Source: Paraglaciecola sp. L1A13 (GTDB lineage Bacteria > Pseudomonadota > Gammaproteobacteria > Enterobacterales > Alteromonadaceae). Taken from it: a stretch of 64,000 bases of DNA. Under the pieces are notes generated by a model that was given only the letters and a program-made list of their open reading frames with translations, had not been told where the DNA came from and searched no databases. Numbering within the stretch: position 1 is the stretch's first letter; every line of letters begins with the position of its first letter. Where the stretch lies: NCBI RefSeq assembly GCF_009796745.1, contig NZ_CP047024.1, positions 4,402,001-4,466,000 on the forward strand. The letters are read 5' to 3'. Below, in pieces: positions 28,434 through 39,883 of the stretch. A program made the translations under genes and the position numbers.

Positions 28434-29723
28434 TTACCGATTAGTCTCCAATTGGCTTATAGGTAATAGCGCAATGCGTCGGTCAATTTCGATCAACAAC
28501 ATTTTATATTCAGGGCTATCAACTTGCTTAAAGCGTTGCGTGAAGCTCGCCTTATCAATATTTTCTGGTAGTGACTGCATATCTGGGAAAAACGGCTCTT
28601 CACTGCCCGACTGTGCTAAGAGACGTTGCATTGCAAATGCAGTATTCGTATCTGTCGCTATCTGAGCAAACTTCACGCCTGCATGATCAGCTGCTAAATC
28701 TACAAAGCTATAGCCACTGCCTCCTTCCCCGCGATCCATTAGCTCCTTAAATTCACCTATAGCAGCAGTGAGACCTTGTTCAGACAACACTTTAATGGCC
28801 GCTGAAAAAATAAAGTGCTGACTTAAATCAGCCCGGTTCATTAACGTCGGCATTTTGCGCGGTGCAGCGATGTGTTTCGGGTGCGGCTGCACATCTCCCA
28901 CAAAACTGGAAAATCTATGGTGCCCAGCGTAGGTTGCTAACGCCATAATGGCTGCTTCGTTTTCTTCATCTGCATTATCAAATGTCGACCGACTTAGCGC
29001 CTCGGCGAATAACGGTTGAATATAACGCGCCAGAGAGTGAGATACTTGTTCTTTCCCCACATCTAAATCCGCTAAGAAACGCAAGTAGTGTGCAGTAGCA
29101 ATACTTAAATCAGTATCTGCTCCAATCTCGCGTTTCAGATCTTTCAAATTACGTAGAAACGTATCCAATGGACGCATTGCAATAATCATATTGCCTTGGA
29201 ACATACGAATACTATCAATTTGCTCTACAAACTGGCTGGCGATACTACTATTTGTCCACCAATCAGCTAGCCAGACTAGCGTGCGTAATGTTTCTCTACC
29301 TGGTAACACTATGCTACCCAAGCGCACTTCCGACAATTGCAGCCCCTGACCAGGATGGATCAAGGCGCTGAAATTCACATAACGACCAACAGGGTTATTC
29401 GGTAACTGATAACTAGCAGAGATACTGCTTGCCAGTGGCGTGATATTCACCTGCCCCTGAAACTGCTCTTTCGCACGTTGCAGGAAGCCAACTAAGCTAT
29501 TTAGCTGATTTTCACTCAAAGGAATTTGCTGGTCTAACGTGCGGTCTTTTACACTTAGCTTTATCTGCTCGATAAGCTCTTTAACAGATTCAGCGTCGTT
29601 GACTTGTGTTGCGCTCGTCGCTACCACCAAAGGCTGCTCTTCAACGCTGGCAATAAACAACCCCATAATCAAGCCGATTATAAGCAGCAAAATAAGCAAT
29701 AAAACTTTCAGAAATCGCGGCAA
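28434..29723 (-). CDS. Membrane-anchored protein of unknown function
   Basis: A 429-residue protein with one N-terminal membrane anchor (about residues 5-27), the remainder probably periplasmic. I do not recognise a family. A DLAADHAGVKFAQIATD segment near residue 345 and a central TYAGHHRFSSFVGDVQ stretch look conserved. Start is TTG at 29723, preceded by AAGGG with six bases of spacing. It lies 42 bp after parE on the same strand, so it may extend the parE operon. Confidence 0.75.
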   Translation of the reverse strand: MPRFLKVLLLILLLIIGLIMGLFIASVEEQPLVVATSATQVNDAESVKELIEQIKLSVKDRTLDQQIPLSENQLNSLVGFLQRAKEQFQGQVNITPLASSISASYQLPNNPVGRYVNFSALIHPGQGLQLSEVRLGSIVLPGRETLRTLVWLADWWTNSSIASQFVEQIDSIRMFQGNMIIAMRPLDTFLRNLKDLKREIGADTDLSIATAHYLRFLADLDVGKEQVSHSLARYIQPLFAEALSRSTFDNADEENEAAIMALATYAGHHRFSSFVGDVQPHPKHIAAPRKMPTLMNRADLSQHFIFSAAIKVLSEQGLTAAIGEFKELMDRGEGGSGYSFVDLAADHAGVKFAQIATDTNTAFAMQRLLAQSGSEEPFFPDMQSLPENIDKASFTQRFKQVDSPEYKMLLIEIDRRIALLPISQLETNR

Positions 29724-29765
29724 AACAAACCCTTGTAGATATAAAAATGAATAGTTAAAAGCGAA

Positions 29766-31724
<1,959 letters not shown>

Positions 31725-31740
31725 TTATACCAATCTTCAT

Positions 31741-32334
31741 TTACTCGTGCAGTAGAAACTGAAAAATATCTGCTAAGAAACGCTCATATCCTTGAAAGCT
31801 ATGATCACCACCTTGTTCGATGGTTAATTTCGCCCCCACATATTTCTGCTGTGCTTGACGATAGTCTAAGGTTTCATCAGCCGTTTGCAATAATACCCAA
31901 TAGTTTTGTGGATTTGCCAATATCGGAGTATCAAACGACGTTAAGTCGCGAGTATGGGATTCATCCAGAAAAAAACGATGCTGAGTATAGGGGTTGATAT
32001 GCTCACCCATGTAGTCTGCCAATAAATTATATGGTTGCACCGCGGGATTAATAAGTACTGCTTTGCCACCATAACGCTCAAGTAAGTAACTGGAAAAATA
32101 GCCACCCATTGAGCTGCCAATAAAGCCGAAATCGGCATGTGGATGACGGGCAACCAGCTCATCTAGCATCTTAGCCGCAGGTTTAGGATGGTTATCTAAT
32201 TGAGGGATATAAAATATTAGCTCTGGGTAATGCTCGGTCACAAACGCTTTGGTTTGCTGTGCCTTGACTGATTGAGGGGAGCTTAAAAAACCATGTAAAT
32301 AGATAACCACTTTTTCGCGTATTTTCTGCGTCAT
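31741..32334 (-). CDS. yqiA: YqiA-type esterase
   Basis: A 197-residue alpha/beta hydrolase. YLHGFLSSPQSVKA is the oxyanion region, IGSSMGGYFSS has the nucleophile serine, and QTADETLDY and GGDHSFQGYE supply Asp and His. The start is moved to ATG 32334, with GGA seven bases upstream; this clears the overlap with cpdA. YqiA in E. coli has esterase activity on short acyl substrates. Confidence 0.9.
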   Translation of the reverse strand: MTQKIREKVVIYLHGFLSSPQSVKAQQTKAFVTEHYPELIFYIPQLDNHPKPAAKMLDELVARHPHADFGFIGSSMGGYFSSYLLERYGGKAVLINPAVQPYNLLADYMGEHINPYTQHRFFLDESHTRDLTSFDTPILANPQNYWVLLQTADETLDYRQAQQKYVGAKLTIEQGGDHSFQGYERFLADIFQFLLHE

Positions 32335-32344
32335 GAATCTTCCG

Positions 32345-33085
32345 TTAAATTCTGATGAGATTACTGTCGAGATGCCCATTATCAGCAAGGCTGATTAACC
32401 GATAACCCGGCGCCTCATCAGTGGCAGCGAAGCTATCACTATTGGCCCATTGCCAACAAGTAGAAGGGGCTGACATATATAAACTGTGACCTTTTTGTAA
32501 CTTACTTGCATGATGAATGTGCCCATAAATAACGGCTTTAATCTGCTTATGTTCACGTACTCGCGCTAAAAATTCGTCGCCATTGTCCCATGCATGGTTG
32601 TCCATCCAGCCACCGCATGCATAGGGATGATGATGCACCACGAGCAAGTGATGACTGTGGGGGTTAGCTGTTACTTGCTGACTGATATAATCGAGTTGCA
32701 TCATTGAAAGCGCCCCCCCAGATCCTTTGGATTTAGTATTCAGTCCATGCACTTGCCAAAACTGCCCAACGCTGCGTGATACAGGCCAACCCGCGGATGC
32801 ATTGAGCACGTTATCTAAATAGGCAAGATGATCGTGGTTACCCGGGATCACAAGTAACGGCACGGATATCTGGCTGTCTCGCCACAGCTGGGAAAAATGC
32901 TTATAACTGCTTTGACTTTCATCTGCACTGATATCACCACTGGCCACCACAAGATCCGGACAATTCAGTGCAATATCACTCAAGATACTCTGTAAGCTTA
33001 AATAAGGATTAATTTCTTGATAGCCGATTTGCTGTTTATCTGCAAACAGATGGCAATCAGAAATTTGGGCAATCTTAAAACTCAC
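32345..33085 (-). CDS. cpdA: 3',5'-cAMP phosphodiesterase CpdA
   Basis: A metallophosphoesterase that hydrolyses cyclic AMP and so dampens CRP control. The five metal-binding blocks are present: ISDCHLFA, ASGDISADES, IPGNHDH, VVHHHPYACGG and YGHIHHAS. GTG at 33085 (246 residues) is chosen because the catalytic domain starts straight after it and it avoids overlap with yqiB; the ATG at 33160 would add 25 lysine/cysteine-rich residues out of family. Confidence 0.9.
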   Translation of the reverse strand: MSFKIAQISDCHLFADKQQIGYQEINPYLSLQSILSDIALNCPDLVVASGDISADESQSSYKHFSQLWRDSQISVPLLVIPGNHDHLAYLDNVLNASAGWPVSRSVGQFWQVHGLNTKSKGSGGALSMMQLDYISQQVTANPHSHHLLVVHHHPYACGGWMDNHAWDNGDEFLARVREHKQIKAVIYGHIHHASKLQKGHSLYMSAPSTCWQWANSDSFAATDEAPGYRLISLADNGHLDSNLIRI

Positions 33086-33101
33086 ACATATCTCATGACG
33101 G

Positions 33102-33557
33102 TTAAACGCTCGTCGTTTGCAGTTGATTTTTATGTTTCGAGCAAAACAATAACCATTCACTCAAAAATAGATTCACCATTTCTTTTTCATTTTTTTGAAA
33201 CATTTTACTATTGGGGTATTCATAGCTCGGCTTTAAGGCCCCAATATGTTGGGACTCAATCACCTCAGCCAATTGTGCGTCGTGGTATAAACGAATACGT
33301 ACAACGGGGCGCATAAAATCTGGCCCAACCACTGATTCTTGCGCCATGGTCACCGTACTGGTGTAGCGACTACACTCAACAATTTTTATGCTGTATTTGA
33401 GGGTTTTATTGACCTCAAATTGATATTCAAGATCTTCAGTGTCGCAATCGGGTAATAATTTAATCAAGCGTACATAGTTCAACGCGCACACTCGCTGAAT
33501 ACTCGGCAAGTGCGGTACATATTTACGTCTTAAGTTGTGTTCATTGTTTCCAGTCAT
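33102..33557 (-). CDS. yqiB: DUF1249 protein YqiB
   Basis: A 151-residue soluble protein of the YqiB (DUF1249) family, seen by YVPHLPSIQRVCALNYVRL at the start and the RPVVRIRLYHDAQLAEV strand with EKEMVNLFLSEWL near the end. Function unknown. Start taken as ATG 33557; the preceding TTG is less likely. It overlaps the end of nudF by 17 bp, so the two are coupled. Confidence 0.9.
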   Translation of the reverse strand: MTGNNEHNLRRKYVPHLPSIQRVCALNYVRLIKLLPDCDTEDLEYQFEVNKTLKYSIKIVECSRYTSTVTMAQESVVGPDFMRPVVRIRLYHDAQLAEVIESQHIGALKPSYEYPNSKMFQKNEKEMVNLFLSEWLLFCSKHKNQLQTTSV

Positions 33558-34161
33558 CAAGTACTCGTTGTTTATTCATAGCAAACCATTGCAACGCAAT
33601 CAGCGTGGCTGCATTCTCGATCTTTCCTTGATTAATCCATTCTATCGCTTGGGCTTCTGGTACTCGGTGTACCAAAATATCTTCGCTTTCATAGTCTAGT
33701 CCATGCACACCTTTCGCCTGGCTTGCATCAACTTGAGCGACATAAATATGCAATCTTTCGGTAGTGCCGCCTGGGCTCGCCAAATAACTAAGCGCTTTTA
33801 TCAAATGCGTGATCGTGACCCCGGCCTCTTCCTGAGCTTCGCGATAGCATACGTCTTCGGCTGTCTCGCCAGGGTCAATGATACCAGCCACAATCTCTAA
33901 CAACCACGGTGAATTCGAAGTAGCTAAAGCACCGATACGAATTTGCTCAATCATAACGAATTCTTTTAACTTGGGATCATAAGGCAATACTGCAACTGCA
34001 TGACCCCGTTCAAATATCTCACGCTCTACGATTTTACTCCAACCGCCGTCATATAATCGGTGCTTGAAGTGATATTTCACCATTTTAAAAAAGCCCTCAT
34101 AAAGCGGCTCTTTGCGGGTAATTTCGACGTCTTTACTGGAAAATTGCTGAATTTTAGACAT
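33541..34161 (-). CDS. nudF: ADP-ribose diphosphatase
   Basis: A 206-residue Nudix hydrolase that cleaves ADP-ribose to AMP and ribose 5-phosphate. The Nudix box reads GX5EX7REAQEEAGV (from GIIDPGETAED). ASPGGTTERLHIYVA is the NudF-type substrate region. AGAGG precedes the ATG. First gene of the block running to parE, divergent from tolC. Confidence 0.94.
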   Translation of the reverse strand: MSKIQQFSSKDVEITRKEPLYEGFFKMVKYHFKHRLYDGGWSKIVEREIFERGHAVAVLPYDPKLKEFVMIEQIRIGALATSNSPWLLEIVAGIIDPGETAEDVCYREAQEEAGVTITHLIKALSYLASPGGTTERLHIYVAQVDASQAKGVHGLDYESEDILVHRVPEAQAIEWINQGKIENAATLIALQWFAMNKQRVLDDWKQ

Positions 34162-34381
34162 AAATCCTCTTTAATTTTTAAACTCTAGTACCATATAGTG
34201 GAGCAGCATTTATCAGTCGAAAGCCAGTATAATATTCTGTTACACTTGAGACGGTAGTTTTACGTCTGGATGTTTCGTGTTCGCGTCTAATGTCTTTAAA
34301 CTTTAGCGCCTTAATATGCGACAAATAATAAACATAAAATAACGGTATCGCTGCCACAAGCAAATTCATCAAGGAAACCAC

Positions 34382-35692
34382 ATGAAAAAAACACTTCTTT
34401 CGCTATTGATTAGCTTTGGCGTATCGACCCACGCACTTGCCGATGACCTACTAAGCGTATATCAACAAGCGTTGCAAAACGATCCCGCTACATTGCAATC
34501 TCAAGCCAGTAGAGAAGCCGCTTTTTCTGATATAGAAATCAGTCGAGCTGGTCTATTGCCGCAAATTTCACTGACCTTAGATGTGGCAGAAACCTACGGT
34601 GATTTAGACCGCTCAACCAACGACGCAACCTTGAATCTAACACAATCGATTTATGACCGTTCACTTTGGGTTGGTTTAGACCGTGCCGAATTGGTTGCCA
34701 GTCAATCTGACGCAAGCCTTGCATTAACCATGCAAAACCTAATTTTACGTACCGTTAGCGCTTATTTCGATACCCTTCAAGCCCAAGACGATTTGGCCTT
34801 TGCCCGCGCTGAAAAACGTGCAATTGCGCGCCAACTTGAGCAAACAAAACAACGCTTCGAAGTCGGTTTAACCGCTATTACCGATGTGCATGAAGCACAA
34901 GCCCAATACGATACTTCGGTAGCTGCTGAAATCAGTGCTGAAAACGTAGTGGAAACTAATCTCGAAGCACTTCGAGAAATTACTGGTTTTTATTACCCTG
35001 ATTTGAATGTACTTAACACCCAACAATTCTCTGCCAGCATGCCAACTCCTGCTAACGTGAACAGTTGGTTGAAAATGGCAGAAGAAAAGAATTTAGAACT
35101 ATTGGTGTCAAACGCCAGTGTTGATATTGCAAAATTCGATATTAAAAGTGCCCGTGCAGGTCATTATCCGACGGTTAGTTTAGGTGGCACTGCAAACACG
35201 AATGATACTGATGGTTTTACCACTAACCCTGATGCGGGTGGTAGTGACCGTTTCAATACTTACGGGGTACAACTGACCGTTGATGTACCTTTGTATACTG
35301 GTGGCCTCGTCACCGCCAACGTTGAATCTGCGAAACACAGATTTGTTGCCACCAGCGAAGATCGTGAACGTATTCATCGCTCGGTTATTCGCAGCATCCG
35401 TTCAAACTATAACGATGTGAAAGCATCCATTTCACGTATTAAAGCGTTTGAACAGGCCGTTATTTCAGCGCAAAGTGCATTAAAAGCCACTGAAGCCGGT
35501 TTTGATGTGGGTACACGTACCATAGTCGATGTATTAAACAGTACCCGTAATTTGTTTGATGCCCGTCGAAACTTATCGAGTGCTCGCTACGGTTATGTTA
35601 TCAGTGTGCTTAATCTTAAATTGGCTGCAGGTACTTTGTCTGTTGAAGATATTACCGATATCAATCAAGGCTTAACGGCGCAGATGAAATAA
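34382..35692 (+). CDS. tolC: Outer-membrane efflux channel TolC
   Basis: A 436-residue outer-membrane channel shared by RND/MFS pumps and type I secretion. A signal peptide ends at THALA; two homologous helical repeats follow (LLSVYQQALQNDP; FEVGLTAITDVHEAQAQYD and its counterpart FDVGTRTIVDVLNSTRNL). AAGGA precedes the ATG. A TATAAT at 34228-34233 is a possible but distant -10. Divergent from nudF, as in E. coli. Confidence 0.95.
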   Translation: MKKTLLSLLISFGVSTHALADDLLSVYQQALQNDPATLQSQASREAAFSDIEISRAGLLPQISLTLDVAETYGDLDRSTNDATLNLTQSIYDRSLWVGLDRAELVASQSDASLALTMQNLILRTVSAYFDTLQAQDDLAFARAEKRAIARQLEQTKQRFEVGLTAITDVHEAQAQYDTSVAAEISAENVVETNLEALREITGFYYPDLNVLNTQQFSASMPTPANVNSWLKMAEEKNLELLVSNASVDIAKFDIKSARAGHYPTVSLGGTANTNDTDGFTTNPDAGGSDRFNTYGVQLTVDVPLYTGGLVTANVESAKHRFVATSEDRERIHRSVIRSIRSNYNDVKASISRIKAFEQAVISAQSALKATEAGFDVGTRTIVDVLNSTRNLFDARRNLSSARYGYVISVLNLKLAAGTLSVEDITDINQGLTAQMK

Positions 35693-35717
35693 TCGATGTG
35701 TTAATCACTACACTCGA

Positions 35718-35759
35718 TATGCATAAAAAAAGCAGCTAAGGCTGCTTTTTTTATGCATA
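35718..35759. terminator. Bidirectional terminator between tolC and convergent gene
   Basis: A perfect 19-bp inverted repeat with a 4-base loop contains GCAGC/GCTGC next to seven A and seven T. Because A and T runs flank the GC core symmetrically, it can end transcripts from both sides. Confidence 0.88.
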
Positions 35760-35781
35760 AAGCATCGACCAAGCAATATAC

Positions 35782-37404
35782 TTAGTCAATATCAGGTTCA
35801 TAATTGCCTAACATAGACAAAGCAACTGCTTCAGCGACTTTAATACCATCAATACCGGCAGATAAAATACCACCGGCGTAACCCGCGCCTTCACCTGCAG
35901 GATATAGCCCATTCACATTCACACTTTGATAATCCGCCCCGCGCTTAATGGATATAGGCGAAGACGTCCGAGTTTCAACACCCGTTAACAAGCCATCTGG
36001 TTTGGCAAAGCCTTTGATCTGTTTATCAAACGCAGGAATCGCCTCGCGAATCGCGCGGATGGCATAATCGGGTAACACGTTAGACAAATCTGTTAGTTTG
36101 ATGCCCGGTGTATAAGAAGGTTTCACATCCCCCAAGGTTGATGACGATATGCCCGTTAAAAAGTCACCAATAAGCTGAGCAGGTGCATCGTAATTACTGC
36201 CGCCTAATGCATACGCCTGTTCTTCTAACTGTCGTTGTAGGTCGATACCAGCCAAGGGATGTCCTGGAAAGTCTTTTTCAGGCTCAATACCTACCACAAT
36301 GGCACTATTTGCATTGCGTTCGTGGCGAGAGTATTGGCTCATACCATTGGTCACCACCCGCCCTTCTTCGGACGCTGCAGCAACAACGGTTCCCCCAGGA
36401 CACATACAAAAGCTGTAAACGGTACGGCCACTTTTACAATGGTGCACCAGCTTGTAATCTGCGGCACCCAAAATAGGATGGCCAGCATTTGGCCCAAAAC
36501 GACACTCGTCAATCATCGACTGTTCATGTTCAATACGAAATCCCACAGAAAAGGGCTTGGCCTCGATATACACATTTCGATCGTACAACATCTTAAATGT
36601 ATCCCGAGCGCTGTGTCCTACCGCCAACACAACATGTCGGCTATCTAAGCGTTCGCCTGTAGATAAACTCAAGCCCGTTAACTGACCATTTTCAATATGT
36701 ACATCATCTACGCGAGTGCTAAAGCGAATTTCACCACCCAGGGCAATAATTTGCGCACGCATACGTTCAACCATAGCCACTAACTTAAACGTACCTATAT
36801 GGGGTTTACTCACATACATGATTTCATCTGGCGCACCGGCCTCGACAAACTCCGTGAGTACCTTTCGTCCGTAATGCTTACGGTCTTTAACTTGGCTATA
36901 CAGTTTGCCATCTGAAAACGTACCAGCGCCGCCTTCCCCAAACTGCACATTAGATTCGGTATTTAGTGGTTTTTTACGCCAGAAGCCAAAGGTATCTTTG
37001 GTGCGCTCTCGCACTTCTTTACCGCGCTCCAAAATAATCGGCTTGAAACCCATTTGGGCCAACAACAAACCCGCAAATAGACCACATGGCCCAAAGCCAA
37101 TCACCACGGGGCGCTCCGTTAATGTCTGCGGCGCCTGACCAACAAATTGATAGCGCGTATCTGGCGATATACGCACATGGGGGTCATTTTCAAACTGGAC
37201 CAGTAACGCTTCGTGATCATCTACCTCTACATCAAGAGTATAAATAAGCTGTATATCAAACTTATTTCGGGCATCGAAACCACGTTTAAACACCGATACC
37301 TGTTTCAGCTGCTCCTCTTTGCACCCTAACTTATTCAGCACAGCTTGGGTTAAGTCAGCATCTTGATGTTCAAGGGGAAGTTTTATATCAGTTAAACGCA
37401 GCAT
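35782..37404 (-). CDS. FAD-dependent dehydrogenase (COG2509 type)
   Basis: A 540-residue uncharacterised FAD/NAD(P) oxidoreductase. The FAD dinucleotide fold is VVIGFGPCGLFAGLLLAQ followed by ILERG; FGEGGAGTFSDGKLYS and VLAVGHSARDTF are characteristic of this group, and the C-terminal GLYPAGEGAGYAGGI is its FAD-closing motif. The start is moved to ATG 37404 (MLRLTDIKLPL), with GGA upstream; the first 14 residues of the longer frame look unrelated. Substrate unknown. Divergent from fdxA. Confidence 0.88.
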   Translation of the reverse strand: MLRLTDIKLPLEHQDADLTQAVLNKLGCKEEQLKQVSVFKRGFDARNKFDIQLIYTLDVEVDDHEALLVQFENDPHVRISPDTRYQFVGQAPQTLTERPVVIGFGPCGLFAGLLLAQMGFKPIILERGKEVRERTKDTFGFWRKKPLNTESNVQFGEGGAGTFSDGKLYSQVKDRKHYGRKVLTEFVEAGAPDEIMYVSKPHIGTFKLVAMVERMRAQIIALGGEIRFSTRVDDVHIENGQLTGLSLSTGERLDSRHVVLAVGHSARDTFKMLYDRNVYIEAKPFSVGFRIEHEQSMIDECRFGPNAGHPILGAADYKLVHHCKSGRTVYSFCMCPGGTVVAAASEEGRVVTNGMSQYSRHERNANSAIVVGIEPEKDFPGHPLAGIDLQRQLEEQAYALGGSNYDAPAQLIGDFLTGISSSTLGDVKPSYTPGIKLTDLSNVLPDYAIRAIREAIPAFDKQIKGFAKPDGLLTGVETRTSSPISIKRGADYQSVNVNGLYPAGEGAGYAGGILSAGIDGIKVAEAVALSMLGNYEPDID

Positions 37405-37592
37405 AGAAAGGTCCAAAAAGGTAAACACACGGGCACAGCCCAACACAAAAACACTAAGCCGACTATTTTAAGTCATGCTTGGCCTTGTGTCTGGTTTATT
37501 CAGCAATATCTTACTCATCTCTCCCGTTATCTTGTATTTCTATTGCCGATAAGTATGATCGTCGTTCATATCATTTAGCAAAGCTTTTACTC

Positions 37593-37916
37593 ATGACCTT
37601 TGTAGTCACCGACAACTGCATAAAATGTAAATACACTGACTGCGTCGCCGTTTGTCCGGTGGATGCATTCTTTGAAGGGCCCAATTTTTTAGTTATCGAC
37701 CCAGATATCTGCATCGACTGCGCGTTGTGTGAACCTGAATGTCCGGCCAAAGCCATTTTTCAAGATGATGATCTCTCTGCAGGTCAAGAGGCGTTTACCG
37801 AATTAAACGCCGAACTTGCCAAGGTGTGGCCTAATATTATTGAGGTGATACCGCCCCCTGACGATGCACAAGAATGGGACGGCGTACCGAACAAACTTGA
37901 GTATCTAGAAACCTAA
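37593..37916 (+). CDS. fdxA: 7Fe ferredoxin FdxA
   Basis: A 107-residue ferredoxin with one [3Fe-4S] and one [4Fe-4S] cluster. Cysteine sets are [14 protein letters not shown] and [12 protein letters not shown]. The start is the ATG 37593, where the FdxA N-terminus MTFVVTDNC begins; 38 upstream residues in the longer frame are not part of the family. Soluble electron carrier. Confidence 0.93.
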   Translation: MTFVVTDNCIKCKYTDCVAVCPVDAFFEGPNFLVIDPDICIDCALCEPECPAKAIFQDDDLSAGQEAFTELNAELAKVWPNIIEVIPPPDDAQEWDGVPNKLEYLET

Positions 37917-38040
37917 AATAAAACAGACAGACAAACTATCATTAGAACTACTGCACATTAATTAGGCATAACGATTTCAAAATGAATGCATTTGTTGATA
38001 GTTGTAGATTCACCTTCTATCTACAAAATCGATTACACGC

Positions 38041-39231
38041 ATGTCAGATAATAAAGCGCCAGCTTCTTTAATTCCTCGCGATAAAGAGAATGACAATACC
38101 CAAAGCATGGCCGAGCAACGTAGACAGTTTGTTACAAAACAAACTCAAACAGAACTCAATCACGTAGGACACTACTCATTGAGTCCAGAGCAAACTGCCG
38201 GAAACATCGAGAACTTCATCGGGGTCGCCCAAGTGCCAATCGGCCTAGCTGGACCAATCAAAGTCAATGGTGAACATGCAAAGGGAGAGTTTTATGTCCC
38301 TCTTGCGACAACTGAAGGCACCTTGGTCGCCAGTTATAATCGAGGCATGCGCGTACTGGGTGCAGCAGGTGGCGTTAAAGTCACAGTGGTGGACGATGCC
38401 ATGCAACGGGCACCGGTGTTTATATTTAAGGATGCTCGTCAGGCCCACGCTTTCGGAATATGGGTTAACCAGCAGTTTGAAACTATAAAAAACGAAGCGC
38501 AAAGCACTACCAGTGTAGGAAAGCTGCGTAATATTGAACAATACGCTGCCGCCCGTATGTTGTATTTACGTTTTAATTTCACCACAGGTGACGCCGCAGG
38601 GCAAAACATGGTGGGCAAGGCCACGTTTGCTGCATGTGAGTGGATAAAAGCTCATTACCCAGGAGAAGGTTTACAGCGCTATAACTTATCTGGTGCCATG
38701 GATACCGACAAGAAACATTCCCAATTAAACACGCTCCACACCCGGGGAAAACGGGTTATAGCAGAAGCAAAGATCAGCAACGATATTTTGAAAAAGATGC
38801 TAGGTGTTTCGGCTGATATGTTATTTAAGATGCGCCAAGTGTCAAATATGGGCAGCTTTATGGCAGGCTCAATTAATAACGGCTCCCATTCAGCGAATGG
38901 CATTACCGCTATGTTCATTGCCTGCGGCCAAGATGCAGCCAACGTAGCGGAGTCCTCAGCAGCGTTATCTTTTGTGGACGTAGACGAGCAAGGTGATTTC
39001 TATATTGCTATTACCTTACCCTCACTTATCGTAGCCACTTATGGCGGTGGAACCGCACTGGCAACACAAAAAGAGTGTCTTGAAATTATGGACTGCTTCG
39101 GTGAAGGCAAAGCTTATAAATTAGCTGAAATTATAGGGGCAACAGTATTGGCTGGGGAGCTTTCATTAAGTGCAGCAGTGTTAGCAGGTGATTGGGTTAC
39201 TAGCCATGATGCCCTCGGCAGAAATCGGTAA
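38041..39231 (+). CDS. Hydroxymethylglutaryl-CoA reductase (class I-like)
   Basis: A 396-residue HMG-CoA reductase, interconverting HMG-CoA and mevalonate. Motifs: ENFIGVAQVPIGLAGP, ATTEGTLVAS (catalytic E92), DTDKKHS (K224), CGQDAAN (D298) and a C-terminal SHDALGRNR with the catalytic H389. The sequence follows class I in several blocks. Gammaproteobacteria normally make isoprenoids by the MEP route, and no other mevalonate gene is in the window, so its role is unclear. Possibly catabolic or acquired; homologues exist in some marine relatives such as Vibrio. Confidence 0.92.
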   Translation: MSDNKAPASLIPRDKENDNTQSMAEQRRQFVTKQTQTELNHVGHYSLSPEQTAGNIENFIGVAQVPIGLAGPIKVNGEHAKGEFYVPLATTEGTLVASYNRGMRVLGAAGGVKVTVVDDAMQRAPVFIFKDARQAHAFGIWVNQQFETIKNEAQSTTSVGKLRNIEQYAAARMLYLRFNFTTGDAAGQNMVGKATFAACEWIKAHYPGEGLQRYNLSGAMDTDKKHSQLNTLHTRGKRVIAEAKISNDILKKMLGVSADMLFKMRQVSNMGSFMAGSINNGSHSANGITAMFIACGQDAANVAESSAALSFVDVDEQGDFYIAITLPSLIVATYGGGTALATQKECLEIMDCFGEGKAYKLAEIIGATVLAGELSLSAAVLAGDWVTSHDALGRNR

Positions 39232-39281
39232 TTATCGCTAAAGAGCAAGGTTCACAATACGCATAGCAACACGCGAGCAAA

Positions 39282-39308
39282 ACCAATACGACCTAGCGTC
39301 GTATTGGT
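39282..39308. terminator. Hairpin between convergent genes
   Basis: A perfect 11-bp stem ACCAATACGAC/GTCGTATTGGT with a 5-base loop lies between the stops of the HMG-CoA reductase and thioesterase genes. The T tract is weak on both strands, so its role as terminator is probable, not certain. Confidence 0.5.
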
Positions 39309-39332
39309 GTCGTCTTTGGTTATAAGCTAACA

Positions 39333-39791
39333 CTAATCTTCTATTGCCAAATAATGACTCAATCCTTCTCGCAAAGACAAAGGTAAAGCCATGGGTAAAT
39401 GAGTGGGTTTATCTACATAAACATGTACAAAGTGTCCAACGGCGCTTGCGTCATCATTTCCTTCTGAGAAAACCGCCAACTGATATACTACCGAGCTATT
39501 GCCTAGTTTTAATACCGTTAAACCTATATCTAATACCGCTGGATAACTGACCGATGCATAATATTGGCAGCGAGTTTCAACAACTAAGCCGATTGGCCCC
39601 TCGCCGTCTAAACGCAACCAACCATTGTCAATCAATAAACGATTAACCACAGTATCGAAAAAACTATAATAGGCCACGTTGTTTACATGCCCGTAAATAT
39701 CATTATCGGACCAACGGGTGTCTATGGTATCAAAGTAACGAAAGTCGCTGCGTGTTGGGGGCACCTTTGTATCTGTCTTCGATGTTGTCAT
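39333..39791 (-). CDS. 4-hydroxybenzoyl-CoA thioesterase-fold protein
   Basis: A 152-residue hotdog-fold acyl-CoA thioesterase. RWSDNDIYGHVNNVAYYSFFD carries the Asp of the 4HBT family active site, and VETRCQYYASVSYPAV the central beta strand. It is close to the YbgC/FcbC-like cytosolic type. The ATG at 39791 is preferred to the TTG one codon earlier. Acyl substrate unknown. Confidence 0.88.
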   Translation of the reverse strand: MTTSKTDTKVPPTRSDFRYFDTIDTRWSDNDIYGHVNNVAYYSFFDTVVNRLLIDNGWLRLDGEGPIGLVVETRCQYYASVSYPAVLDIGLTVLKLGNSSVVYQLAVFSEGNDDASAVGHFVHVYVDKPTHLPMALPLSLREGLSHYLAIED

Positions 39792-39883
39792 CAATGAATC
39801 TCCACTTTCTGCTGTTGACTAAATTTTTCACTCAAACTTTTAGCGAGCAATTAACACACTGGCTATTTTAAAAACAAGCTGAC

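Noticed and set aside
32335..32388. Longer yqiA start overlapping cpdA
   Set aside because: The 18 extra residues are the antisense-free tail of cpdA and do not match the esterase N-terminus; ATG 32334 has a ribosome site.
34178..34381. Minus-strand 67-residue frame upstream of tolC
   Set aside because: No ribosome site or family pattern, and it fills the tolC control region; likely chance.
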